Source: Sphingorhabdus sp. (GTDB lineage: Bacteria > Pseudomonadota > Alphaproteobacteria > Sphingomonadales > Sphingomonadaceae). From it: 39,702 nt of DNA. The stretch is from assembly GCF_023910635.1 (NCBI RefSeq), contig NZ_JAAVVZ010000023.1:1-39702 (forward strand), read 5' to 3'. This document shows positions 25,721 to 35,314 of this stretch, piece after piece (position 1 is the first letter of the stretch; each line of letters begins with the position of its first letter). A model generated the notes under the pieces. The model did no database searches. It had not been told where the DNA came from and was given only the letters and a program-made list of their open reading frames with translations. The position numbers and the translations under genes are program-made.

Positions 25721-28447
25721 GTGAGAAGGAAAACATCAAAGATACTCTATGGCAGCTGCGCGTTTCTTGGACTGGTTGCGTCGGCTATATCAACAAATGC
25801 AATCGCGCAGGATGCGGTCTCCGCTGAAGAAGTGGATGACGGAATCGTTGTTACAGGAACGAGGATCAAGAGTGCGGGCCTTTCTTCAACTAGCCCGATC
25901 AGCACGCTTGATGGCGAGCAGATCCAACTGCAGCGCGCAGTCACAATCGAAGATATCTCGGTCAAAATCCCGCAACTTGCTGGCGGTGTGAACTCGACAT
26001 CGGTCGGCAGCGACGCTTTTGGCGCACAAACTCTCGATCTGCGCAATCTAGGGCAGAACCGGACGTTGGTTCTGATCAACGGAACACGCGCACTCCCATT
26101 CAGCTTCCGCAACGCGGTTGACGTGAACTCCATACCCGCGCCGCTTCTGGAACGCGTCGATGTTCTCACAGGTGGCGCAGCAGCGGTCTATGGCGCTGAT
26201 GCAGTGGCAGGCGTGGTGAACTTCATAATCAATGACGATTTCGAAGGGTTACAGGCAAACATCAACTATCGTGCCGTTGCTGGCGGCGCTTCTCAAAAGA
26301 GCGCACACTTGATGGGCGGCATGAAGCTGGGCGATCGCGGGAGCATTGTCGGTTATGCAGAATATACGGATCGTGACCCTCTGCTTGCGGGTAAGCGTAG
26401 CTTTGCAAGAAACGGGGCGGCCACACTTCCGATCGGAGGCAACTTCACTGATATAGCGAGCGGACGTACATTTTCATATGACGCAAATGGTGCCTTTACG
26501 CTGACGCCCCAGACCACCGACTACACGCCGCTATTCCTGCTTTCGCAGCCGCTCCGGCGTATCAATGCTAACGCATTCTTCAAATATGATCTTTTCGAGG
26601 GCGTCGAAACTTACGGCCGGGTCATGTATTCGACCGTCAAAACCCAAGGTGGCACGCGTTCGGGGCAGAATCCACCCACAACTGGAACAGCCGGTATTAA
26701 CGTACAAATATCGCAGACCAATCCATTCCTCGACCCGCAGGCGCGCGCGCAACTCACTTTCGTGAATGGCTTTGCCAACGTCAACGTCCGCCGTTCTCTC
26801 GGCGAATTGGGGCCGACCTTTGCAGAAAACAAACGGGACAATATTCAGGCCCAGATCGGATTGCGTGGCGAGATCACGCCAGCAATCAGCTGGGATGCAT
26901 ATTATCAATATGGACGTTCGGAAGAGTCTATAACGGTCAAGGGTGACGGCCTTAAAGCCAGCTTTGCCGGCCTTGTGAACACAACCGATATCTTCGGTCC
27001 CGGCGGCAATTTTACCAGCGTGCTGCAAGATTTCGATTTTGGCGACCGCAAGCGTACCCAGCAAGTAGGTTCGGCCTATATTGCGGGCGACACCAGCGAT
27101 TTCTTCAACGGCTGGGCAGGGCCGGTCGGGTTTACAGCGGGCTATGAGTTCCGCAAGGAAACCGGGCGCTTTGCTTACGGTACCAATCTTGGCACATCGT
27201 TTAATCAGGGTGCGGAATCGGCTCCACCGATCCCGCCGTTCATCCAGGTCAACGAGCTGTTCGGCGAACTCGTCGTACCGTTGTTGTCGGATGTACCTTT
27301 GATCAAACAGCTTAATGTCGAAGGAGCGTATCGCCGCTCATGGTATGAAAAATCCGTCGGACCCGACCGTAGTTACGATACCAACAAGGTCGGTATTAAC
27401 TGGACGGTCAGTGACGATCTGCGGTTTCGCGCAACGCGCCAAACCGTTATCCGCGATGCGAATATCGGCGAGTTTGCCAATCCGGTATTCTCGATACCGT
27501 TTGCAAACCTCAGGACAGTGGCGCGCCTCTTTCCTCGTTACGCGGGCGACCCCTGTGTCGGTGCCACAAACGCCGCGACGGTCACCCAGTGCACTGCCCA
27601 GGGCTATAAAGGCGCTTATGATTCCAACAATCCGGCCAATCTGACCGGCGGATATTTCTTCGGTGGTAACGCCAATATCCAAGCGGAACGCGGCAAGACG
27701 TATACAATCGGCGGCGTGCTAACGCCTAGCTTCATTGCGGGCCTCAACCTCTCGGTTGACTATTACAAGATCAGCATTCGCGATGCCGTGGGTCAGATCC
27801 AGCCGATTGATGCGATCACAAGTTGTTACGTAACTGATCCCAGCGCGGACAATCCGCTATGTGCGGCAGTGACACGCGATCCCGTTACCGGATTTATCAA
27901 GAATGCATTTGTCGACGACCGCAATCTGGCTTCGATTAAGCAGGAAGGGATTGATGTCGATCTGAAATATGGCTTCGATGTTCCCTTTGGTTTGCCGGGA
28001 GACAAATGGAACATTGGTTATCAGGGTAGTTTCGTAGCCGATTACACGATTCAGCGTAATGCGGTCCTGACCCCTGTAGACTGCAAAGGCCGTTACGGCT
28101 CGCGGTGCTCCTCCGATCTCGTAACGCTGGTCGCTCCCGATTACCGTCATCGTGCGACCTTTACCTGGGACAGTGAGCCCCTCACTGTGCAATTCGGCTG
28201 GAAGCGGATCGGTTCTGTCAAAGACAGCACCGCAGGCAGTGTAGGCAAGATCGATGCGTTCGACTATTTCGATCTGAACATCGCGCTGCGCCCGCCGATC
28301 AAAGGCTTGTCGTTGACGTTCGGCATCGACAATATGTTTGATAAGAAACCGCCCCTTGCGGTCAACCCGGGAGCGTTCAATACTTTCCCCGACACATATG
28401 ACGTGCTTGGCAGAACGTTCGGATTTTCGCTTACGATCCGCAGATAA
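25721..28447 (+). CDS. TonB-dependent outer-membrane receptor of the amino-sugar locus
   Basis: A 908-residue receptor starting at GTG 25721, chosen because AAGGGAG (25707-25713) is seven bases upstream; an in-frame TTG at 25715 is too close to that site. A signal peptide spans about residues 1-30 (ending NAIAQ). The TonB-box-like DDGIVVTGTRIKSAGL leads into the plug domain, with LINGTRALP and TGGAAAVYGADAVAGVVNF. The C-terminus is FGFSLTIRR, less canonical than a terminal Phe. It belongs to the large receptor group often paired with sugar or peptide use in Alphaproteobacteria. Operator A lies upstream and a sodium symporter follows. Probable substrate: GlcNAc/MurNAc-containing oligosaccharides or muropeptides. 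Confidence 0.92.
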   Translation: MRRKTSKILYGSCAFLGLVASAISTNAIAQDAVSAEEVDDGIVVTGTRIKSAGLSSTSPISTLDGEQIQLQRAVTIEDISVKIPQLAGGVNSTSVGSDAFGAQTLDLRNLGQNRTLVLINGTRALPFSFRNAVDVNSIPAPLLERVDVLTGGAAAVYGADAVAGVVNFIINDDFEGLQANINYRAVAGGASQKSAHLMGGMKLGDRGSIVGYAEYTDRDPLLAGKRSFARNGAATLPIGGNFTDIASGRTFSYDANGAFTLTPQTTDYTPLFLLSQPLRRINANAFFKYDLFEGVETYGRVMYSTVKTQGGTRSGQNPPTTGTAGINVQISQTNPFLDPQARAQLTFVNGFANVNVRRSLGELGPTFAENKRDNIQAQIGLRGEITPAISWDAYYQYGRSEESITVKGDGLKASFAGLVNTTDIFGPGGNFTSVLQDFDFGDRKRTQQVGSAYIAGDTSDFFNGWAGPVGFTAGYEFRKETGRFAYGTNLGTSFNQGAESAPPIPPFIQVNELFGELVVPLLSDVPLIKQLNVEGAYRRSWYEKSVGPDRSYDTNKVGINWTVSDDLRFRATRQTVIRDANIGEFANPVFSIPFANLRTVARLFPRYAGDPCVGATNAATVTQCTAQGYKGAYDSNNPANLTGGYFFGGNANIQAERGKTYTIGGVLTPSFIAGLNLSVDYYKISIRDAVGQIQPIDAITSCYVTDPSADNPLCAAVTRDPVTGFIKNAFVDDRNLASIKQEGIDVDLKYGFDVPFGLPGDKWNIGYQGSFVADYTIQRNAVLTPVDCKGRYGSRCSSDLVTLVAPDYRHRATFTWDSEPLTVQFGWKRIGSVKDSTAGSVGKIDAFDYFDLNIALRPPIKGLSLTFGIDNMFDKKPPLAVNPGAFNTFPDTYDVLGRTFGFSLTIRR

Positions 28448-28565
28448 GCGCGTGAAGGGGGGCGGCATTTCGATGCTGTCCCTCTACAGTTCTGCCAAAA
28501 ACACTATTCATCATGACATTCGCCTTGCGGGCATTTAGGCTGCGGAAAATGGGGAGATTTGGCGA

Positions 28566-30128
28566 ATGACGCCACTGCAGTTCACGGCACTGGATTGGAG
28601 CATATTGGCTGGTTATGTTGGCATACTTGCTGCGGCGGGATATTTTTCCACCAAACGCAATATGCAGAATGCTGACGATTATTTCCTCGCAAGTCATCAT
28701 GCGCCGACTTGGCTTGTGGCGGTGTCCGTGCTGTCAACCGTCCAGTCTGCAGCCACATTCCTTGGAGTGCCTGACAATAGTTTTCGCGGCAATTATACTT
28801 ATCTGACCAGCACCATCGGCGCTTTGCTTGCCGCCTGGTTTGTCGCAAAAATCTTAATACCCCGATTTTATGCCATCGGGGCTACGACCGTCTACGAACT
28901 CCTTGAGCAGCGCTTTGATGTTACCGCGCGTCGGGCCGCGGGCGCCATGTATCTTTTGGGCCGTGTTTTTGCGAGTGGTGCCAGACTGTATCTGGCGGCG
29001 ATCGCGGTCTCGATGATCATGTTTCTTGACGTCGAGCCGCAGCATATCGTCATCGCATCATTCACGCTGCTCATATTCGGATTGGCCTTTACCTTCATGG
29101 GTGGATTAAACTCCGTAATATGGAGCGATCTGGTGCAGGTGGTGCTGTATGTCGGCGCTGCCATCATGGTTCTTATCTTTTTGCTGGTCAAAATACCCGT
29201 TCCATTGCCGGAAATTGTGAACAGCCTGACCGTATCGCCATCCGGAGACAAGACGCAGATAATCGATTGGTCTTTCAATTTTACAGCACCCTTTTCGATT
29301 TTTGCAGCTGTTACCGGGCTCGTTCTGCTGAATATCGGCAATTCGGGTCTCGACCAGGACACCACGCAACGCTTACTCGCCTGCGACAGTGCCAAGCATG
29401 GCAGCCGGGCGCTGTATGCATCGGTATGGGCCTCCATTCCTGTCATCCTGCTGTTCCTCGTCATCGGCTCCTTGCTACATATTTTTTACGAGCGGCCCGA
29501 TCTGATGGGATCGAACGGAAGTGAAGTAATCCAGACGTTCCAAGGCGAAAAAATAACGGTCTTCATGCATTTCATATTGAGCGAGATTCCGCCTGGACTT
29601 CGCGGTCTTGTGACGGTGGGCGTTATCGCTGCCGCTGCCATAAATTCGGGATTGATCTCGATGGCGGCGGTATTGATCAATGATTTCTATCGGCCATGGA
29701 AAGAGCGTCGCGGTGAGCATCGCGAAAGACATTTCATTCTCGCAGGGCGCGTGACAACAGTTTTGTTGGGTCTGGCGCTGTTTGCAATGTCAATCCTGTG
29801 CTATTATTGGCAGCGCTACAGTAGTCTGCCGTTGCTGGAATTTGTACTGGGTGTTATGGCGTTCGCCTATTCGGGATTGCTTGGGGTTTATTTTACCGCG
29901 ATCTTTACCAGCCGCGGATCGTCGACTTCAGTGATTGCAGCGCTGATAGCAGGCTTTGTGACCATTCTCGCTTTTCAGGGATATGTCGTTGACAATTTGG
30001 GCCTGCCGCAAGTCATGAAAACTATAGCGTTCCCGTGGCAGCTCTGCCTTGGAACCGTTGTTGCAACCGCTGTCTGCCTGATCGGCTCGCAATCGAAATC
30101 CGTTACACAGAGTATCGAACATGCCTAA
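28566..30128 (+). CDS. Sodium/solute symporter (SSS family), probable amino-sugar importer
   Basis: A 520-residue inner-membrane protein with about 13-14 hydrophobic helices. The N-terminal pattern is that of SSS transporters (YFSTKRNMQNADDYFLASH, then WLVAVSVLSTVQSAATFLG). It uses a sodium gradient to import small solutes. It follows the receptor by 118 bases and overlaps murQ by eight, so it is in the nag/mur operon. No phosphotransferase, AmpG or NagP-type permease is present in the window. This carrier is therefore the best candidate for bringing GlcNAc, MurNAc or anhydroMurNAc across the inner membrane. The specificity is inferred from context only. Confidence 0.9.
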   Translation: MTPLQFTALDWSILAGYVGILAAAGYFSTKRNMQNADDYFLASHHAPTWLVAVSVLSTVQSAATFLGVPDNSFRGNYTYLTSTIGALLAAWFVAKILIPRFYAIGATTVYELLEQRFDVTARRAAGAMYLLGRVFASGARLYLAAIAVSMIMFLDVEPQHIVIASFTLLIFGLAFTFMGGLNSVIWSDLVQVVLYVGAAIMVLIFLLVKIPVPLPEIVNSLTVSPSGDKTQIIDWSFNFTAPFSIFAAVTGLVLLNIGNSGLDQDTTQRLLACDSAKHGSRALYASVWASIPVILLFLVIGSLLHIFYERPDLMGSNGSEVIQTFQGEKITVFMHFILSEIPPGLRGLVTVGVIAAAAINSGLISMAAVLINDFYRPWKERRGEHRERHFILAGRVTTVLLGLALFAMSILCYYWQRYSSLPLLEFVLGVMAFAYSGLLGVYFTAIFTSRGSSTSVIAALIAGFVTILAFQGYVVDNLGLPQVMKTIAFPWQLCLGTVVATAVCLIGSQSKSVTQSIEHA

Positions 30129-31017
30129 TACCGAGAGCCTTAACCCGCGATTTTCGGATATCGACAGTTGGCCGACGATCGAAGCTGTTGAAGCTATGCT
30201 TGAGGGTCAAATGTCGGCCATCGCCTCGATTAAAAGCCAGACACAGCGGATATCTGCCGCTGCCGAAGCTGCCGCCGCGCGCCTGCAGAACGGCGGAAGG
30301 CTTGTATATGTCGGCGCAGGAACCTCGGGGCGGGTTGCGGTTCAGGACGGTGTGGAACTTGGCCCGACCTTCGGCTGGCCGAGCGAGCGCCTCCTATATT
30401 TGATGGCAGGCGGCATTGATGCGCTCGTCCACAGCGCAGAAGGCGCGGAAGACGATGCAGATGATGGAAGGTCACGGGTTAGGGAATGCGCGGTCAGCGC
30501 TGACGATGTCGTAATCGGGGTTGCGGCCAGTGGCAGAACACCCTTTACGATAGCGGCGCTGAATGCAGCAAATGACGCAGGTGCACTGACCATTGCGATA
30601 GTCAATAATGCGGGGACAGACCTTCTTCGCGCAGCGCAATATGGTTTGCTGGCGGCGACCGGCAGCGAGGCCATCGCCGGGTCGACCCGAATGAAAGCTG
30701 GAACCGCCCAAAAGGCTATTCTCAATCTATTGTCTACAGCCATCATGCTTCGGCTTGACCGCGTGTATCGCGGCCTGATGGTGGATATGGTCATCTCCAA
30801 TGATAAGCTTCTTAACAGGGCGTTCGGCATCGTTAAGGCCTTGAGCAATTGCAGCGAAGCTGTCGCGATGGAGGCCGTAGTTCTTGCCCAAAACGATATA
30901 AAAACTGCGGTGCTTATTGCCCTTGGGAAAGACCCGGCAGCTGCTGCTCAGTTACTGCGCGAACATGGTGGCATATTGCGCGACGCGGTAGAGACATTGG
31001 ACAGGAACCCATCATGA
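30121..31017 (+). CDS. murQ: N-acetylmuramic acid 6-phosphate etherase
   Basis: A 298-residue cytoplasmic SIS-domain lyase, the same length as E. coli MurQ. It splits the D-lactyl ether of MurNAc-6-P to give GlcNAc-6-P and D-lactate. Seen are GAGTSGRVAVQDGVELGPTF with Glu79 at the catalytic position, SAEGAEDD with the second acidic residue Glu110, ASGRTPF, and TGSEAIAGSTRMKAGTAQK. The start overlaps the symporter stop by eight bases, and the stop overlaps the gntR start (ATGA). The D-lactate it makes explains the D-lactate dehydrogenase gene nearby. Confidence 0.97.
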   Translation: MPNTESLNPRFSDIDSWPTIEAVEAMLEGQMSAIASIKSQTQRISAAAEAAAARLQNGGRLVYVGAGTSGRVAVQDGVELGPTFGWPSERLLYLMAGGIDALVHSAEGAEDDADDGRSRVRECAVSADDVVIGVAASGRTPFTIAALNAANDAGALTIAIVNNAGTDLLRAAQYGLLAATGSEAIAGSTRMKAGTAQKAILNLLSTAIMLRLDRVYRGLMVDMVISNDKLLNRAFGIVKALSNCSEAVAMEAVVLAQNDIKTAVLIALGKDPAAAAQLLREHGGILRDAVETLDRNPS

Positions 31018-31757
31018 AGCCGGGCATTGCGCATACAAGCGAACACCGCAATTCGCCCATCTATATGCAGCTTGCCCATCGATTGCGGCAGCAGATCGAG
31101 GATGGCGACATCAGCGCGGGTGAAGCGCTTCCCTCCGAGCGCGACCTGTGCAAGATCATCGGCGCGTCAAGAGTGACCGTGCGTAAGGCAATCGAACTGC
31201 TGATCGAAGACGGTCTACTGTCGAGACGTCAGGGCTCAGGAACATATGTAACGCCCCGTATTCAGGCTCCCGGTTCCTTTCTGAGCAGTTTCAGCGAAGA
31301 CGCTGAAGCACGCGGAGAGGCAACCGGCACGATCTGGATGATGAAAGTCATCGCTGTTGCGTCCGAAGAAGAAGTGCGGATTCTCGAGTTACCGAACGGA
31401 GCTGACGTGGCTCGGCTCAGCCGCGTTCGAATGGCTGGCGGCGAACCGCTGGCAATAGAGAATGCGGTTGTACCTGCGGAAATGCTGCCGGATATGGCGC
31501 ATCTGGGAAATTCGCTTTATCAGGCACTCGACCAGCACGGTAACCGGCCTGTAACCGGGCAACAGAAAATCCGGGCTGCACTGGCGGGGCCAACGGAGGC
31601 TAGGCTGCTCTCCATCCCTGAAAATACAGAAATATTACGCATCGAGCGAATTACCCGACGGGCAGATGGGCGTCCGGTCGAACTTACCCGTTCTGCCTAT
31701 CGCGGCGAACGATATGAGTTTGTGAGCGAACTGCGCGGGCCATTTGCAGTATTGTGA
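31014..31757 (+). CDS. GntR-family regulator, HutC/UTRA type (NagR/NagQ-like)
   Basis: A 247-residue repressor. The winged helix at about residues 15-80 has LPSERDLCKIIGASRVTVRK and RRQGSGTYV. A UTRA effector domain fills about residues 95-240. The ATG at 31014 overlaps the murQ stop; the open frame extends 55 codons further upstream inside murQ but lacks family similarity. UTRA regulators in nag operons of other bacteria respond to GlcNAc-6-P or glucosamine-6-P. It lies inside the operon it probably controls. The 11-base-period TGGTATT repeats at 25631, 34255 and 39497 are its likely operators. Confidence 0.92.
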   Translation: MKPGIAHTSEHRNSPIYMQLAHRLRQQIEDGDISAGEALPSERDLCKIIGASRVTVRKAIELLIEDGLLSRRQGSGTYVTPRIQAPGSFLSSFSEDAEARGEATGTIWMMKVIAVASEEEVRILELPNGADVARLSRVRMAGGEPLAIENAVVPAEMLPDMAHLGNSLYQALDQHGNRPVTGQQKIRAALAGPTEARLLSIPENTEILRIERITRRADGRPVELTRSAYRGERYEFVSELRGPFAVL

Positions 31758-32839
31758 GCAAGTCCGTTTCTGGTCGCGATCCATCGCTTGACAGCTTTCG
31801 TGGGCTGGACGTGCTTTTGATGATATTGGTGAACGTTCAGGGTAATGGAAACGCCGCATTTGCGACGCTCAGGCACGCCGAATGGAACGGTCTGACATTT
31901 GCCGATCTTGTTTTTCCGATATTCCTTTTGATCGTTGGACTATCTGCCCCGCTGGCGCTGGACAAGGCGGGTTACACTGTCAGCTGGACAGCCATTTGCA
32001 GGAGGGTATTTCTGCTTTTTATTATCGGCGTTGCTTTGAGCTGGCTGATCAGGCCGACACTCGACCCTAACATGATCCGCTGGAGCGGCGTATTGCAGCG
32101 TATTGGAATCGTTTATCTGGTCTGCGCGGCGGTCATATTCATCAGGCGCAGCGCCGCTCTACCCATGCTTATCGCCTTAATGCTGCTTGTTGTTCATTCG
32201 TGGATGCTACTGAAGGTAGGAACGCCAACTGGAGCGCCGGCCAGCATGGAACCAGGCAAGGGGATAAGCGGCTGGCTCGATCAAAACCTTATTCCTGGCA
32301 GGGTCTTGCGGAAAACCTGGGAGCCCGAAGGTGTCTTGTCGACGATGGCTGCTGCGGCCAATGGATTGATCGGCGTCGGCATCATGCGATGGGTCAAAGG
32401 GAATGAGGTCAGCCATGCGCGCCTGGCGCTGGCAGGCGTGATCATTTTGGCTGCAGGATTGGCATCGACCCCTATTTTGCCATTGAACAAGAATCTGTGG
32501 ACGGCGAGTTTCGCACTTGCGACTTGCGGTATCGGGATAATATTCTGGGCATCGCTTAAATCGATTTGGTCTATCCTCGGCGAGAACAAGATTGCCCTGT
32601 GGACCGCAAGTCTAGGCCAGGCAGCGCTGACACTCTACGTCGTTCACACTTTGTTGATCGCGATCATTGTTCGCAAATTACCGAACGGTGAAACGATATG
32701 GGATGCAACCTATCAAGAGCTTTCAAACGTCGGATTGCCAGCACCGGTTACATCCCTGCTCTATGCCTTGATTGCAGCAGCGATTTCCTGTGCCGTCCTT
32801 CCTTGGCTGAAGCGGCGTGGATGGGTGCTCAAAGTTTAG
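31754..32839 (+). CDS. nagX: NagX-like membrane protein (DUF5009 / heparan-alpha-glucosaminide acetyltransferase-like)
   Basis: A 361-residue protein with about 10-11 membrane helices. The N-terminal motif DPSLDSFRGLDVLLMILVN is characteristic of this family. Relatives occur in nag clusters of Gram-negative bacteria as NagX, and the human relative HGSNAT acetylates terminal glucosamine across the lysosomal membrane. The GTG start at 31754 overlaps the gntR stop by four bases. It is the last gene of the rightward operon, nine bases from the convergent lactate dehydrogenase. A role in amino-sugar (de)acetylation or transport at the inner membrane is plausible but unproven here. Confidence 0.82.
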   Translation: MSKSVSGRDPSLDSFRGLDVLLMILVNVQGNGNAAFATLRHAEWNGLTFADLVFPIFLLIVGLSAPLALDKAGYTVSWTAICRRVFLLFIIGVALSWLIRPTLDPNMIRWSGVLQRIGIVYLVCAAVIFIRRSAALPMLIALMLLVVHSWMLLKVGTPTGAPASMEPGKGISGWLDQNLIPGRVLRKTWEPEGVLSTMAAAANGLIGVGIMRWVKGNEVSHARLALAGVIILAAGLASTPILPLNKNLWTASFALATCGIGIIFWASLKSIWSILGENKIALWTASLGQAALTLYVVHTLLIAIIVRKLPNGETIWDATYQELSNVGLPAPVTSLLYALIAAAISCAVLPWLKRRGWVLKV

Positions 32840-32848
32840 GTCCTGGCC

Positions 32849-34219
32849 CTAATCTAGGAAGATCTTGCCGGGATTGAACAGCCCTGAGGGGTCCAGAGCA
32901 TTTTTTATCTGCCGCATGGTCGCAACGCTGTTCGCACCATGCTCACGGCGCATGGCCTCTCTTTTACCCAAACCGATCCCGTGCTCGCCCGTGCAGGTGC
33001 CGCCTGCCGATAGCGCGTGGTCGATCATCGCCTCGTTGATAATGCGTGCCTTGTCCCAACTCGCCATATCCTCGGCCTGCAATATGAAGAAGACATGGAA
33101 ATTGCCGTCACCGACATGACCTAGTATCGGAGCAAACAGGCCGGATGCTTGTATTGCAGTTTTGGCGCGGGTGATGGCATCGCTCAAATGGCTTATCGGC
33201 ACACAAATATCGGTGATCCATGCAACCGCTCCGGGAACCATATTTTTTGCAGCCCATAGCGCCTGATGGCGCGCCTTCCACAAGGCATTCCGGTCTTCGG
33301 TCGCGCTTGCAAACTGAAGCTTGCCGCCGCCATTGCTGTCACCCATTAGCCGAACCAGGTCCAACTGGTCGGCAACGCCAGCGTCTGATCCGTGAAATTC
33401 GAGGAACAGCATAGGCTTTTCGGGCAACCCCAGAGCACTTTGTCGGTTGCAGGCCCGAATTGCTGCTTCGTCAAGCAACTCCATTCGCGCGATGGGCACG
33501 CCCGACTGGATCGTGGCGATGACGGTATCGACCGCCCCCTCGATAGTGCCAAAGTCCCATGTTGCCGCGAGGATCTTTTCAGGCTGGCCATGCAGGCGCA
33601 AACTTGCCTCAACGATCAGGCCAAGCGTACCTTCAGCGCCGGTATAGAGGTGCGTTAGGTCATAACCGGAAGCTGATTTTCGGGCGCGCGTTCCTGTCGT
33701 GATAAGGCTGCCATCGGCGGTCACCACCTTCAGCCCGAGTATATTCTCGCGCATGCTGCCATAACGGACGGTCGTTGTTCCAGAAGCGCGTGTTGAAATC
33801 ATGCCGCCAAGCGAGGCATTGGCACCGGGATCGACAGGAAAAAACAAACCAGTCGCGCGAATATCTTCGTTGAGCTGTTCCCGTGTCACGCCCGGCTCGA
33901 CAAGACATAACAGGTCGGCTGCGCTGACCTCAACGATCCGGTTCATTCGGCTGAAATCGATACAAAGAGTGTCGGCATTTATTGTCGCAGCATTGCCCTC
34001 AAGTGAAGTTCCTGCGCCATAGGCGACAATCGTGTAGTTTTCTTCTGCCGCCTTTTTCACCAGCAGCTTCACTTCATCGATTGTTTCGGGCTGGGCAACA
34101 AGTGACGGCGGTTGGTGGGCGTGAAGACCTTCGCTCTGGGCATATTGCGCCAGCGCCGAACTGGCTGTGACAAGGCGGGAACCGAACTGGTCGCCAAGGG
34201 ACTGTGCAAGACTGATCAT
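32849..34219 (-). CDS. FAD-linked D-lactate dehydrogenase-type oxidase
   Basis: A 456-residue flavoenzyme of the LDHD/GlcD family. The PCMH-type FAD domain (about residues 35-215) shows YGAGTSLEGNA and DPGANASLGGMISTRASGTT. The C-terminal FAD-oxidase domain ends with the family pattern GTCTGEHGIGLGKREAM. Such enzymes oxidise D-lactate to pyruvate, or glycolate and other 2-hydroxy acids. It is divergent from nagB-II, and the 57-base space between them holds operator B. The location argues strongly for oxidation of the D-lactate made by MurQ. Electron acceptor unknown. Confidence 0.9.
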   Translation of the reverse strand: MISLAQSLGDQFGSRLVTASSALAQYAQSEGLHAHQPPSLVAQPETIDEVKLLVKKAAEENYTIVAYGAGTSLEGNAATINADTLCIDFSRMNRIVEVSAADLLCLVEPGVTREQLNEDIRATGLFFPVDPGANASLGGMISTRASGTTTVRYGSMRENILGLKVVTADGSLITTGTRARKSASGYDLTHLYTGAEGTLGLIVEASLRLHGQPEKILAATWDFGTIEGAVDTVIATIQSGVPIARMELLDEAAIRACNRQSALGLPEKPMLFLEFHGSDAGVADQLDLVRLMGDSNGGGKLQFASATEDRNALWKARHQALWAAKNMVPGAVAWITDICVPISHLSDAITRAKTAIQASGLFAPILGHVGDGNFHVFFILQAEDMASWDKARIINEAMIDHALSAGGTCTGEHGIGLGKREAMRREHGANSVATMRQIKNALDPSGLFNPGKIFLD

Positions 34220-34254
34220 ATATTCGCCAATAGCAGTGTTGCATCGACACGTAA

Positions 34255-34274
34255 ATTGGTATTATATAGGTATT
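34255..34274. promoter_or_regulatory. Amino-sugar regulon operator, copy B, in a 57-base divergent promoter
   Basis: ATTGGTATTATATAGGTATT has the same two-unit, 11-base-period arrangement as copies A and C. It lies two bases before the nagB-II ATG and 35 bases from the lactate dehydrogenase start. It contains TATATA-like -10 candidates on the + strand and TATAAT on the - strand, so bound repressor would cover both promoters. Confidence 0.7.
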
Positions 34275-34276
34275 AT

Positions 34277-35314
34277 ATGAATGACCCAACCCGAACATTA
34301 ATGTATGCAGAAGCCTCGCAATCCAGCGAAGTTGCTGCCCTGCAATATGCGTCTAACGCTGTGCTGATTGCCGACTTAGTGCACAGGTTGCGTGCTCTCG
34401 ATCCGCAAATCATCTTCACATGTGCGCGGGGAAGCTCCGATCATGCAGCGACATATGCCAAATATCTGATCGAGACGCGCCTTCGGATTCCCGTCGTTTC
34501 GCAGGCGCCATCGATCAGTTCGATATATGGCGCGCCGCTTCTCCATATGAAGGATCAGCCGTTCATTCTCATCTCGCAATCCGGAAAAAGCCCTGATTTG
34601 TTACTATCGGCCGATGCGGCGCGAAAAGCCGGTGCGCTGGTCATCGCTTTTGTAAATGACACAAGTTCACCGCTCGCAGACCTAGCCGAAATAGTTGTGC
34701 CGTTGCATGCAGGACCAGAGAAGAGTGTTGCAGCGACCAAAAGTTACATAAACACATTATGTGCATTCGCGCATCTTGTGAGCCATTGGAGCGGCGACAA
34801 TGAGGTGCAGGAAGCCGTGGAAAGGCTCCCTGAAACTCTGAGAACAGCTTGGGCCAAAGATTGGTCCGCAGGTGCAGATCTTCTTGACGATGCCCAGAGC
34901 ATGTTCGTACTTGGCCGCGGGCTGACCCTTGGCGTCGCGCAGGAGGCAGCGCTCAAATTCAAGGAAACGAGCGGCATTCATGCTGAGGCTTTCAGTATGG
35001 CCGAGGTCGTGCACGGACCGATGGCACTGGTAAAATCGGGATTTCCGCTGTTGATATTTCCTCCGCTGGACAAGGCAGCCGTTGGTCTCGACGCAATCGT
35101 CCATCAGTTTCTCGGCCGCAATGCCAAGATTGCCGTGGCCGGTCAGCAATTTGACGGGGCTGTGATGCTTGGCCTTCCAGAACGATTGAATAGTGTCACC
35201 GCCCCTATTGCAATGGTGCAGAGCTCTTACGCCATGGTGAATGCAATATCAGTAAAGCGCGGCTATGATCCGGATCACCCACCCATGCTGCAAAAGGTGA
35301 CCGAAACGACATGA
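34277..35314 (+). CDS. nagB: SIS-domain glucosamine-6-phosphate deaminase (NagB-II type)
   Basis: A 345-residue double-SIS protein resembling the isomerase half of GlmS. Seen are TCARGSSDHAATYAKYLIE, ISQSGKSPDLL, the sugar-phosphate loop EKSVAATKSYINTL, and GVAQEAALKFKETSGIHAEA in the second SIS domain. NagB-II converts glucosamine-6-P to fructose-6-P and ammonia, replacing the unrelated NagB-I. The ATG at 34277 fits the family N-terminus (MYAEASQSSEV follows); the open frame reaches further upstream but crosses the operator. The ribosome-binding site is weak (AGG six bases upstream). It is first in the operon nagB-nagA-GH84. Confidence 0.9.
   Translation: MNDPTRTLMYAEASQSSEVAALQYASNAVLIADLVHRLRALDPQIIFTCARGSSDHAATYAKYLIETRLRIPVVSQAPSISSIYGAPLLHMKDQPFILISQSGKSPDLLLSADAARKAGALVIAFVNDTSSPLADLAEIVVPLHAGPEKSVAATKSYINTLCAFAHLVSHWSGDNEVQEAVERLPETLRTAWAKDWSAGADLLDDAQSMFVLGRGLTLGVAQEAALKFKETSGIHAEAFSMAEVVHGPMALVKSGFPLLIFPPLDKAAVGLDAIVHQFLGRNAKIAVAGQQFDGAVMLGLPERLNSVTAPIAMVQSSYAMVNAISVKRGYDPDHPPMLQKVTETT

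Noticed and set aside
30849-31013. N-terminal extension of the GntR regulator
   Set aside because: The extra 55 codons lie inside murQ in another frame, have no family similarity, and the ATG overlapping the murQ stop gives a standard-length GntR protein.
34112-34276. N-terminal extension of NagB-II
   Set aside because: It would be read through the opposite-strand lactate dehydrogenase gene and the operator, and it does not match the family N-terminus.
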